Positions 1 through 6,980 of a DNA stretch of 16,134 nucleotides are shown piece by piece. How positions within the stretch are numbered: position 1 is the stretch's first letter; each line of letters opens with the position of its first letter. Origin of the DNA: Oscillospiraceae bacterium (GTDB taxonomy: Bacteria; Bacillota; Clostridia; Oscillospirales; Ruminococcaceae); contig JAAVIG010000146.1 in NCBI GenBank assembly GCA_014796735.1, forward strand, positions 1 to 16,134, given 5' to 3'. The notes beneath the pieces were generated by a model that saw nothing but the letters and a program-made list of their open reading frames with translations, had not been told where the DNA came from and did no database searches. The translations under genes and the position numbers were made by a program.

Positions 1-1
1 C

Positions 2-199
2 TCTGATAAAATTATATCAGCAAAAGAAAGCTTTTTCTTGACAAAAAGTGCTGTTGTATCGATTTCAGTCAATGAAAATGAATGGCTTTTCTTTTTACCG
101 TATGTCGCTGCCCTGCTCTTGCTTGTTCTCTTTCTGTATCAAATTATAACACAATCTCCGGTTGAATACAAGTTATTCTTGGTTGATGAATTCAACTGA
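2..199 (+). CDS. C-terminal end of a possible membrane protein, cut by the left edge
   Basis: An open frame runs from the window edge for 65 codons to a TGA at 197-199. It has no in-frame ATG, so if real it is the 3' end of a gene that starts to the left. Residues 28-49 are strongly hydrophobic (WLFFLPYVAALLLL and onward), like a single transmembrane helix, followed by a short polar tail of about 15 residues. No family is recognised. A frame of this length could be open by chance in AT-rich DNA. The hydrophobic block with polar flanks is the only positive evidence. Confidence 0.4.
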   Translation, partial: SDKIISAKESFFLTKSAVVSISVNENEWLFFLPYVAALLLLVLFLYQIITQSPVEYKLFLVDEFN

Positions 200-214
200 C
201 AGTTGAAAAAGAAT
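175..214. repeat. Nested inverted repeat at the end of the left-edge frame
   Basis: TTCAACT (191-197) and AGTTGAA (201-207) form a perfect 7-bp stem with a 3-nt loop. They lie inside an outer pair ATTCTT (175-180) and AAGAAT (209-214). The inner stem covers the TGA stop of the left-edge frame. No T-run follows on the plus strand, so it is not a standard intrinsic terminator. Confidence 0.4.
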
Positions 215-257
215 CGGTAAAACAGATCTTGGTTGAAAAAAACATTTTTTATAAACG

Positions 258-285
258 AAAAAGCGGCAAACACAACAGCCGCCGC
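258..285 (-). terminator. Intrinsic terminator after the DNA glycosylase gene
   Basis: On the minus strand, directly after the glycosylase stop, GCGGC pairs with GCCGC across a loop of about 10 nt and is followed by TTTTT. This is a compact GC-rich stem with a U-tract, and it ends the 1699-291 transcription unit. Confidence 0.7.
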
Positions 286-290
286 AATAA

Positions 291-815
291 CTATCTTGCT
301 TCTTTAATAATAAATCTCCACGGCTTATTTTTCCACACCTCTCCCGCATAGTCGATACCGACCCTCTGAGCGGTCAACAGCTCAAACTTTTTTCCATCGT
401 CCTCTATCCATATTTCCTCATTGCCGCAGATCGACAGCCCGTTAAACCTCTTGTCAACCTTGAGAGCCTTTGTAAGCTTAGCGGGACCGTTAAATTTTCC
501 CTCTCCCGCTCTCAGCAAAACACCCTCGGGGTGTCCCTCCTCGCCCGTGATAATATTCATCAGCCAATGCATGCCGTAGCATAAATAAACGTAGATGATA
601 CCAGCCCTGCCGTACAGCAGCTCTGTTCTTGGCGTTCTTCCCTTTGAGGCGTGACAGGCTTTGTCCTCCTCGCCGCCGTAAGCCTCCGTCTCGGCAATTC
701 GCAGCCTTATTATTTCACCGTCGGGCAGTTTTCTCGCAATGATCTTTCCGGCCAATTCTCTTGCGACGATCAGCCTGTCCCTGTGAAAAAATTCATAATC
801 AAGACTTTTATTCAT
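291..815 (-). CDS. DNA-3-methyladenine (alkylpurine) glycosylase, AAG/MPG family
   Basis: Base-excision repair enzyme that removes alkylated purines such as 3-methyladenine by cutting the N-glycosidic bond. The family signature is clear: RIAETEAYGGEEDKACHAS (substrate pocket; the Glu of ETEAY corresponds to the catalytic, water-activating residue), then YGRAGIIYVYLCYGMHWLMNI and NGPAKLTKAL. At 174 residues it is slightly shorter than many homologues of about 190-210, with no key block missing. The ATG at 815 is preferred over the TTG one codon upstream, because AAAGGAAT lies 10 nt before this ATG, the arrangement used by several neighbouring genes. The ATPase gene ends 23 bases upstream on the same strand, so the two are probably co-transcribed. 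A terminator follows. Confidence 0.93.
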   Translation of the reverse strand: MNKSLDYEFFHRDRLIVARELAGKIIARKLPDGEIIRLRIAETEAYGGEEDKACHASKGRTPRTELLYGRAGIIYVYLCYGMHWLMNIITGEEGHPEGVLLRAGEGKFNGPAKLTKALKVDKRFNGLSICGNEEIWIEDDGKKFELLTAQRVGIDYAGEVWKNKPWRFIIKEAR

Positions 816-838
816 CAATGGATTTATTCCTTTCTCTT

Positions 839-1699
839 TTATTCTGAAAAATCACTATCATATTTTTTAAAAAAATCGTAATACATTCTCACATTTGAAA
901 GCTCCGTCCACTTCTTATTTGTAACGGGCGTTTCGTCCAGATCGTATATTTTAGCACCCTTTGCCGCCAACAGAAAAGGAGAGTGAGAGGCTATTATAAA
1001 CTGACAGCCCAAATAGCCTGCGCAGTCCTCTATAAGCTCTAAAAGCTCAATCTGACGTTTGGGCGAAAGACTGTTTTCGGGTTCGTCCAGCAAATACAGC
1101 CCGTTTTCCTTTATCCTGTCAAAAAAATAAATATACGCGTTCTCACCGTTGGAGCGTTCTCTGACATTCTTCATCAGATTTTTGCTTACGTATTTTGACC
1201 GAGTATTACGTCTTGCGGCGTTTATCTGTTTTAAGCGGTCGTAATCCTCAATGGATTTCAATTTAAAATCCGCATATTTCGCTTCGGTATATTCTTCAAA
1301 TAATTCTTCCCGTTTTTCGTCAATGCTTCCGTTAAGACTTCTTATGTTTAAAATGTAGTCAAAAACATCGTCGCTTGTTATTATCCTGCTGTTATCGGGA
1401 ACAGAGGTATTTAATTCGTATTCGCACAGCTCGGTATACGCTTCAAAAAAGCTGCTGCGATTGTAAGCGGCATCACGTCTTACCCTGAGCGTTTCAGCTA
1501 TAATATTTAAAGCGGTGGTTTTCCCGCTGCCGTTTCCGCCGTACAAAACAGTAATATGCGAAAAGTCAAGCCGTTCTATCTCCTTTTCGGATAAAACCTG
1601 AAAGGGATAAAAGCTGTTATAGCAGGTTTGCTTTTGCGACCAAAAGAAATTAAGTTCGGCATCCCTGTCGGGAAAACGAAATGAAGATAAATATATCAT
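839..1699 (-). CDS. Stand-alone AAA/ABC-type ATPase (COG3910-like)
   Basis: A 286-residue soluble ATPase with an ABC/SMC-type head. Walker A is GGNGSGKT at residues 54-61, a reduced ABC signature SNGE precedes the last third, Walker B is LYLLDEPENSL (D205, E206), and IIASHSPFLL supplies the switch histidine. The middle part (about 85-185) is charged and helical and replaces the long coiled coil of SMC/RecN proteins. It resembles predicted ATPases of the COG3910 type, whose biological role is not established. No nuclease or TOPRIM domain is fused and no typical OLD/Gabija/Septu partner is adjacent. AGAGGA lies about 11 nt before the ATG. Its 3' neighbour is the alkylpurine glycosylase, 23 bases away, so a DNA-related role is possible but unproven. 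Confidence 0.8.
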   Translation of the reverse strand: MIYLSSFRFPDRDAELNFFWSQKQTCYNSFYPFQVLSEKEIERLDFSHITVLYGGNGSGKTTALNIIAETLRVRRDAAYNRSSFFEAYTELCEYELNTSVPDNSRIITSDDVFDYILNIRSLNGSIDEKREELFEEYTEAKYADFKLKSIEDYDRLKQINAARRNTRSKYVSKNLMKNVRERSNGENAYIYFFDRIKENGLYLLDEPENSLSPKRQIELLELIEDCAGYLGCQFIIASHSPFLLAAKGAKIYDLDETPVTNKKWTELSNVRMYYDFFKKYDSDFSE

Positions 1700-1753
1700 A
1701 TGAGAGAACGTCCTCTTATACCAATCAATGTTTATTTGCGTTACAACGATGAC

Positions 1754-2953
1754 CTAAGTTGCCTTAAACACATTACCCATATACCCCACACAGTTTCTGC
1801 CGCCGTTCTTTGCAATTGAAAGGCCTTCCTCCGCCTCCTTCAAAAGCTTTGAGTAATCGTTGAAATCCCCCTCCGCAATGGAAGACACTCCCACCGAAAT
1901 TGTAACGTTCTTTCCGTTTTCAAAGGGCAGTGCCATTCTTTCAACGCTTTTTCTTATCTGCTCCGCAAAGTAGATCAGATCGTACTCCGTGGTGTCCTGC
2001 ACTATAATAACAAATTCGTCCCCGCCGTATCTTGAAATAATATCGGTTTTAGGCTTTGAAACTATTCTGACGCAGTTGCAGATATTGTATAAACATTCGT
2101 CGCTTTCGGCGTCGGTATAAATATGGTTGTATTTTCTGAAATCGTCAATATCAAAGAATATTGCGGCAATATTGTTTTCCGTTCCTCTGTATATAATATC
2201 GTTCAAACGCCTGATAAGCCCCTTTTTATTAAGCAGTCCAGTAAGACCGTCCTTTTCGTTGATCTGTCTGCACCGCTCATTGGCGATATTAAGCTGTCTG
2301 TCGCTGATAAAAAGACAGCAAAAGGAGCTGTACACCAATGAGGAGATTATAAGATAAGCAAAGGAAAAAACCGCGGAAAGTATCAAAGTAAGAATATCCG
2401 CTCGGAAAACAAAGCCAATGATCACAGCAAGCACAAGGTAAGGACAGATAAAAAACAGCGACCTCTTCAGATCAAACAGCGGAACGACCGCCATTATTAT
2501 AAGGTACAAATAAAATCTGTAAGCAAAAATATTTACCGAAAAATCCGAAACGGTAAGCAGAAATACAGCTGCCGAAAAAACAGCCCAATATATAGTAATA
2601 AGTCTTTCCGCTTTCTTTAAGTTAGTTCTTCTTTTTTCATATTCACGGTAAACCAATACTCCGACACACCCGCAGCCCGCTGTTATTATAAACAGTCCCG
2701 CCAGTGAAAAAACACATTCGGTCACAGTATGAGCGGCTATATCTACAATAAAGAATATTGCACAAAAAACAGCAGCAATAATCGCAGGAACGGTAAAAAA
2801 AACGATCCTTTTGCTGTTTACCTCACAAAGTCTTTGTCTTAACAGATTTTTTGAAAGCGGATCCTCCGATTCGAATTCCTTGATCTTCGCGCCGCTTAAA
2901 TGAGCACCGTAATCGGAAATAACGCTTCTTAACATACTTGCTTTTCTTGACAA
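1754..2953 (-). CDS. Membrane-bound GGDEF diguanylate cyclase
   Basis: Predicted to make cyclic di-GMP from two GTP. Residues about 50-220 hold roughly six hydrophobic segments forming a membrane input domain of no recognised type. The catalytic domain spans about 235-393: DGLTGLLN from D235, the metal-site segment FFDIDDFRKYN, the active-site loop RYGGDEF (GGDEF at 310-314), and SVGVS near the end. The product-inhibition I-site (RxxD five residues before GGDEF) reads PKTD, so the arginine is missing and feedback inhibition may be lost. The TTG at 2953 is chosen because AAAGG lies 12 nt upstream, as in neighbouring genes; the ATG at 2935 is the alternative. It is on the same strand as rnf and lies after the 3030-3075 hairpin. 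What signal it senses cannot be told. Confidence 0.88.
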   Translation of the reverse strand: MSRKASMLRSVISDYGAHLSGAKIKEFESEDPLSKNLLRQRLCEVNSKRIVFFTVPAIIAAVFCAIFFIVDIAAHTVTECVFSLAGLFIITAGCGCVGVLVYREYEKRRTNLKKAERLITIYWAVFSAAVFLLTVSDFSVNIFAYRFYLYLIIMAVVPLFDLKRSLFFICPYLVLAVIIGFVFRADILTLILSAVFSFAYLIISSLVYSSFCCLFISDRQLNIANERCRQINEKDGLTGLLNKKGLIRRLNDIIYRGTENNIAAIFFDIDDFRKYNHIYTDAESDECLYNICNCVRIVSKPKTDIISRYGGDEFVIIVQDTTEYDLIYFAEQIRKSVERMALPFENGKNVTISVGVSSIAEGDFNDYSKLLKEAEEGLSIAKNGGRNCVGYMGNVFKAT

Positions 2954-3029
2954 TTCCGTATATTACCTTTCTATTTCTTTATTGTCCTATATCAGTATTT
3001 TTTTGTTTACATATTTACAGTCAATATCA

Positions 3030-3075
3030 ACACAACACCATACAAAGAATTTTATATCTTTGCATGGTGTTGTGT
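3030..3075. terminator. Long hairpin between rnfB and the diguanylate cyclase gene
   Basis: ACACAACACCAT (3030-3041) pairs perfectly with ATGGTGTTGTGT (3064-3075). After one mismatch, CAAAG pairs with CTTTG around a 10-nt AT-rich loop, giving 17 of 18 pairs. It sits 30 bases after the rnfB stop, where a terminator for the rnf operon is expected. No U-tract directly follows on either strand, so it may instead protect the 3' end of the rnf mRNA or act as a weak or factor-aided terminator. Confidence 0.6.
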
Positions 3076-3105
3076 GAGATGTTTTATAATTATGAGAACA
3101 TATTC

Positions 3106-3909
3106 TTATATGTCCGCGCACTTTTCAAGTATTTCTATACACTTAACGGGACACGCCCCCGCACATATGCCGCAGGAAACGCACTTGTTATAATCGATCT
3201 CGGCGTGATTTCCGTTGACCACGATCGCGCCCTCGGGACATTTCTTAACGCAGACACCGCAGCCGATACAGCCGTTTTTGCATACGGTACGCGTTATTTT
3301 GCCCGTGTCCTGTGAGGAACACCTTACGGCAGCCAAGGCGGATTTCTTTTTAAATGAGATCAGATGATTCGGACAAGCCTTTATACATTTTCCGCAGGCA
3401 ATACACTTAGCGGGATTTATAACGGCAACACCGTCCTTTATCTCGATACCGCCGCTGTCGCAGGCATTGACGCAGTCGCCGAAGCCTATACAGCCAAAGG
3501 AACAGCTTCCTTTTCCTTTATAAAATTTTTCAGCTGCAATACAGCTTTTTGTGCCTATGTACTTATACTTATCCTCGGTAGCGGTATTGCAGCCGTTACA
3601 GTGAACGTAAGCCACAACGGGCTCGGTTTCCTCTACCGCAACGCCCAAGATCGCGCTTATTTTTTTATTAACCTCAAGTCCGCCGGGAGAACACATATTA
3701 GGCTTAGCATCACCTTTTGCAATAGCGTTGGCGTACGCCTCGCAGCCCGCAAAGCCGCAGCCGCCGCAGTTTGCACCCGGAAGCGCTTCGGTTATTTTTT
3801 CGACCGTTTCGTCGGTCTTAACAAAAAACAGCTTTCCCGCAACCGTCAGGAGTCCGCCCGATACCGCGCCGATTAAAAGAAAAAATAAAATTCTCAATAC
3901 AAAATCCAT
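3106..3909 (-). CDS. rnfB: Rnf complex subunit B, polyferredoxin
   Basis: RnfB receives electrons from reduced ferredoxin and passes them into the Rnf complex. An N-terminal hydrophobic anchor (FVLRILFFLLIGAVSGGLL) is followed by the RnfB-type cluster ALPGANCGGCGFAGC...MC. A cysteine-rich middle comes next (CSFGCIGFGDCVNAC), and then three ferredoxin motifs: CIACGKCIKACP, CIGCGVCVKKCP and CVSCGICAGACP. The length (267 residues) is normal for clostridial RnfB. Start choice: an in-frame ATG at 3921 directly abuts GGAAGGA. The ATG at 3909 has GGAAT 10 nt upstream, as rnfD and rnfE do, and gives a more typical N-terminus, so 3909 is preferred. It is the last gene of the rnf operon. A hairpin repeat (3929-3967) lies just before its ribosome site. 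Confidence 0.95.
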   Translation of the reverse strand: MDFVLRILFFLLIGAVSGGLLTVAGKLFFVKTDETVEKITEALPGANCGGCGFAGCEAYANAIAKGDAKPNMCSPGGLEVNKKISAILGVAVEETEPVVAYVHCNGCNTATEDKYKYIGTKSCIAAEKFYKGKGSCSFGCIGFGDCVNACDSGGIEIKDGVAVINPAKCIACGKCIKACPNHLISFKKKSALAAVRCSSQDTGKITRTVCKNGCIGCGVCVKKCPEGAIVVNGNHAEIDYNKCVSCGICAGACPVKCIEILEKCADI

Positions 3910-3928
3910 TTTTAAGATCATTCCTTCC

Positions 3929-3967
3929 TTTGAAAGAACCTATTTTTATTTCAAGCTCTTTTGAATT
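3929..3967 (-). repeat. Intercistronic hairpin element, copy 1 (rnfA-rnfB gap)
   Basis: Read in the rnf transcript (minus strand), it contains AGCTTGAAATAAAAATAGG followed by TTCTTTCAAA, and the arms fold back imperfectly on each other. The same sequence, with three bases fewer in the loop, occurs at 15364-15398 in the same orientation relative to transcription. It lies immediately before the AAGGAAGGAAT ribosome site of rnfB. Confidence 0.6.
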
Positions 3968-4568
3968 AAGCGCCAAAGATATTATCAACAATACCGCCAA
4001 AGCCGATAAAGGCAAGGGAAACTATCGAAGCCGCGATAAGCGTGATAGGCGTACCCTGCATTGCTTTGGGAACGTTGCACTTTTCTATCCTGCCGCGAAC
4101 TCCCGAAAAGATAAGCATTACCAACAGGAAGCCAAGTCCCGCACCTAACGCGTTAATTATCGATTCTCCGAAATTGTAGCCGTTGTCTATATTGAGGATA
4201 GTAACGCCCAAAACCGCACAGTTGGTGGTTATCAAGGGAAGATATACGCCTAACGCTTTATAAAGCGGAGGCATGTATTTTTTCATTGCCATTTCCACCA
4301 GCTGAACAAGCAGTGCGATTATCAGAATGAACGCAACCGTCTGCATATACTCAATGTTCAACGGTACCAATACACCGTGGTAAATAGGATAGGTGGCAAT
4401 TGTGGCGAAAACCATTACAAAGGTAACGGCGATTCCCATACCAAGAGAGCTGCTCGCCTTTTTTGAAACGCCCAAAAACGGACATATACCCAAAAACTTG
4501 CTCAAAACAAAGTTTTCGGTAAGTATTCCCGTCAAGAGAATGATCGCAATATTCTTAAAAATATCCAT
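3966..4568 (-). CDS. rnfA: Rnf complex subunit A, integral membrane protein
   Basis: A 200-residue protein with six predicted membrane helices, the usual length for RnfA. The diagnostic segments LTENFVLSKFLGICPFLGVSKK and PLITTNCAVLGV each carry one conserved cysteine (C29 and C117). Together with the matching pair in RnfE, these are known to hold an intramembrane FeS cluster in Rnf/Nqr complexes. RnfA and RnfE are paralogues inserted with opposite topology, forming the electron path and part of the ion channel. AAAGGAT lies about 12 nt before the ATG. The gene sits between rnfE (69-base gap) and rnfB (56-base gap), as in clostridial operons. Confidence 0.96.
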   Translation of the reverse strand: MDIFKNIAIILLTGILTENFVLSKFLGICPFLGVSKKASSSLGMGIAVTFVMVFATIATYPIYHGVLVPLNIEYMQTVAFILIIALLVQLVEMAMKKYMPPLYKALGVYLPLITTNCAVLGVTILNIDNGYNFGESIINALGAGLGFLLVMLIFSGVRGRIEKCNVPKAMQGTPITLIAASIVSLAFIGFGGIVDNIFGA

Positions 4569-4637
4569 AAGCTGTAACTGATCCTTTCTGACAGCGGATT
4601 TTTTCCAAATTCTATTTAACCTGTCAACAAATTATAA

Positions 4638-5321
4638 CTATTTTTCCGAAACAGCAGCGCTTTCAACAGGTTCGCTTTCCGCAAAGCGGCAGGACTCTCT
4701 GTTGGGACATGACGAACAGGTTATATCCTTGGGCTTTTGCTTACTGATCTTTCCTACTATCGCAATGATGATTCCCAAGGAGAAAAATCCGCCCGCGGGA
4801 AGAATGAATATTGTCATAGGCTGGATAAAATCGGGCAGAAGCTGAATACCGAACCATGTTCCCGAGCCCAATATCTCTCTGAAGGAGCCTACGGTCAAAA
4901 GCGACAGAGTAAAACCTATTCCCATTCCCAAGCCGTCCAAAATCGAGGGGATAACCTTGTTTTTGCAGGCAAACATTTCCGCTCTGCCCAAGATAATGCA
5001 GTTAACGGTAATTAAGCTTAAAAACAATCCCAACGCGTCGTAAAGGGACGGTATGTACTTTTGCAATAACATTCCCACTAAGGTAACAAAACCCGATATA
5101 ATTACTATAAAGCTGGGAAGTCTTACCTGCGAGGGAATGATCTTTTTAAGCAAGGATATTACCAAGTTTGAGCAAACCAGCACAAATGTGGTTGCAAGAC
5201 CCATTCCCAAGCCGTTTTCCGCCATTGTGGTAACGGCAAGTGTAGGACACATTCCCAAAAGCATTACAAGGTTGGGATTTTCCTTTAAAATGCCTTTTGT
5301 AAATTCTTTTAAGTAGCTCAT
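4638..5321 (-). CDS. rnfE: Rnf complex subunit E, integral membrane protein
   Basis: A paralogue of RnfA with six predicted helices. LVMLLGMCPTLAVTT (C25) and LITVNCIILGRAE (C108) carry the two conserved cysteines expected to share the intramembrane FeS cluster with RnfA. The hydrophilic C-terminal tail of about 35 residues contains a compact three-cysteine group, CSSCPNRESC, beyond the core fold. Its role is unknown; metal binding or a disulfide is possible. GGAAGGAAT lies 10 nt before the ATG, preceded by a small TCCT/AGGA stem. It is the fourth gene of the rnf operon, 98 bases after rnfG. Confidence 0.96.
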   Translation of the reverse strand: MSYLKEFTKGILKENPNLVMLLGMCPTLAVTTMAENGLGMGLATTFVLVCSNLVISLLKKIIPSQVRLPSFIVIISGFVTLVGMLLQKYIPSLYDALGLFLSLITVNCIILGRAEMFACKNKVIPSILDGLGMGIGFTLSLLTVGSFREILGSGTWFGIQLLPDFIQPMTIFILPAGGFFSLGIIIAIVGKISKQKPKDITCSSCPNRESCRFAESEPVESAAVSEK

Positions 5322-5419
5322 ATTTACAAATATTCCTTCCTGTTAAGGAGTTGTTTTGATACTTATCTGATTAAAAACACACGATATACGAAAACTCGCC
5401 GTAAACCGGGCTTTCACGC

Positions 5420-5977
5420 TTAACCTCCGATCGCCGCGTAAACCTCAAGAGCAATATTTACCGCATTGGTCACGCCGTTTGAAGAACGTGTTGCACCCGT
5501 TACCGCCTGTATTTCATTATCGGCTGAGGGCTGTTTTTTAACGACGGTCAGCTCCTCCGATTTTCCATTGTACTGCGCAAGAAAGCTGTTGTCCTGAACC
5601 TTGGTGCCGAGACCGGGGGTTTCGCTTAAGGAAACAACGCTTATCGCCTTTACGCTTCCGTCGGTATTCATCGCAACCAGAATATCCAGACCGCCCTTGG
5701 AATAACCGTTGGTTATCACCTCAAAGGCAACGGTACCGTCGGATTTCTTTATCATTTTTTCTACATTGTCGGGTTTAGTTATCGCGTAACCCTCCGCCTG
5801 CCAATCGGTAACGATCCTGAACTCGCCTTCTCCCATTGTTTCTGTGCAGGAGTTCATAAGCTTATCCGTAATAACTCCCGACGTATCCACATATGTAAAG
5901 TTATGCGTAACTATAAGCAAAACCGCTACCAAGGTGGTTATGCAGGTAAGCACTATTGTGGGCTTGAATTGGCTCAT
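5420..5977 (-). CDS. rnfG: Rnf complex subunit G, FMN-binding protein
   Basis: One N-terminal membrane helix (about residues 7-25, IVLTCITTLVAVLLIV) anchors an extracytoplasmic FMN-binding domain. The flavinylation motif VTGATRSSNGV is intact, with T163 as the residue expected to carry FMN through a phosphoester bond added by an ApbE-type transferase. No apbE gene is in this window. The segment ETPGLGTK upstream is also typical of the fold. At 185 residues the length is normal. The start ATG overlaps the rnfD stop by 4 bases (5974-5977), indicating translational coupling. Confidence 0.95.
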   Translation of the reverse strand: MSQFKPTIVLTCITTLVAVLLIVTHNFTYVDTSGVITDKLMNSCTETMGEGEFRIVTDWQAEGYAITKPDNVEKMIKKSDGTVAFEVITNGYSKGGLDILVAMNTDGSVKAISVVSLSETPGLGTKVQDNSFLAQYNGKSEELTVVKKQPSADNEIQAVTGATRSSNGVTNAVNIALEVYAAIGG

Positions 5978-6903
5978 GACTTTTTCGCCTCCTTTTTAGC
6001 TCCAAAGGGGTGTGAAGCCGTCAGCTTATCGATATAAGGAACAAGTATGTTCATAATAAGTATTGAATACGAAACTCCCTCGGGCATTGTTCCGAAATTT
6101 CTTATCACAAAGGTAAGCAAGCCGCAGCCTACCGCAAAGATAAGCTTTCCGCTGCTTCTTATGGGAGTAGTGGCGTAATCGGTAGCCATAAAGAAAGAAC
6201 CGAGAATAAGACCGCCCGATAATATCTGACTCACAGTATCACCGCCGGTGAGCCATGTCAGCAAAGCGACTGTTCCAATGTAAGCAATAGGCACAACGGG
6301 AGTTATTATCCTTGTTAAAATAAGGTATAGACCGCCGAGCAGAAGTGCCGCGTTGCAGCACTCGCCGATACAGCCCGATTTTGCGAAAAACAGATCGAAA
6401 AGCTCTGTTGCTTCCTCCGAAGCCAGCGGAGTCGCGGCGGAAACCGCGTCAGCCGTCATCTTATAGTAAAAAGGCTGTACCCACGTGGTCATATAAGAGG
6501 AAAAGGACAGCATAAGCACGATTCGCGCGGTTATGGCGGGGTTGGCGGAATTCTGTCCTATACCGCCGAAAAACTGCTTTACAACAACTATCGCAACAAT
6601 ACTGCCTATAATCGCCATGTAAAAAGGCAGCGTGGGCGGCAGGTTAAAGGCAAGCAGTACGCCCGTAACCACCGCGGAAAGATCGTTGATCGTCCGAGGG
6701 CGTTTTGTTATCTTTTCAAACAGCAGCTCTGCCAATACGCAGCTTGCGGAGCAGATAACGATCATAAGCAGTGCCCTCAGACCGTATATGTAGGTTGAAG
6801 CGATAACGGACGGCATTAACGCTATGATCACATGCAGCATTATTTTCTGCGTCGTTATTTTGCTTTTTATATGAGGAGCAGGCTCAACAAGATAATTTGT
6901 CAT
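5974..6903 (-). CDS. rnfD: Rnf complex subunit D, membrane flavoprotein
   Basis: An integral membrane subunit of 309 residues, related to NqrB. The N-terminal EPAPHIKSK and the segment FGGIGQNSANPAI are family hallmarks, with about nine hydrophobic segments in all. The covalent FMN site is expected at T158 in AVSAATPLA. Many homologues have glycine where the second alanine stands, but the threonine and following proline are kept. GGAAAGGAAT lies 10 nt before the ATG. It follows rnfC after 77 bases and overlaps rnfG by 4 bases. RnfD forms the flavin relay and ion path with RnfG, RnfE and RnfA. Confidence 0.96.
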   Translation of the reverse strand: MTNYLVEPAPHIKSKITTQKIMLHVIIALMPSVIASTYIYGLRALLMIVICSASCVLAELLFEKITKRPRTINDLSAVVTGVLLAFNLPPTLPFYMAIIGSIVAIVVVKQFFGGIGQNSANPAITARIVLMLSFSSYMTTWVQPFYYKMTADAVSAATPLASEEATELFDLFFAKSGCIGECCNAALLLGGLYLILTRIITPVVPIAYIGTVALLTWLTGGDTVSQILSGGLILGSFFMATDYATTPIRSSGKLIFAVGCGLLTFVIRNFGTMPEGVSYSILIMNILVPYIDKLTASHPFGAKKEAKKS

Positions 6904-6980
6904 ATCCGATAATATTCCTTTCCGTCAGGGGAAATTTTGTGATGTGCCGAGAAGTAAAGTGCAAAAACCGTAATCAAGAC

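Noticed and set aside
1..16. TATAAT-like box on the minus strand at the left edge
   Set aside because: No -35 box at suitable spacing and no gene visible beyond the edge to support it.
3364..3876. 170-codon open frame on the plus strand
   Set aside because: It is antisense to rnfB, which has unmistakable ferredoxin motifs. The frame is open because of the codon bias of rnfB.
4569..4637. TGACAG/CTGTCA stem in the rnfE-rnfA gap
   Set aside because: Only 6 pairs over a loop of about 26 bases; too weak to call an element, and it does not match the repeat found before rnfB.
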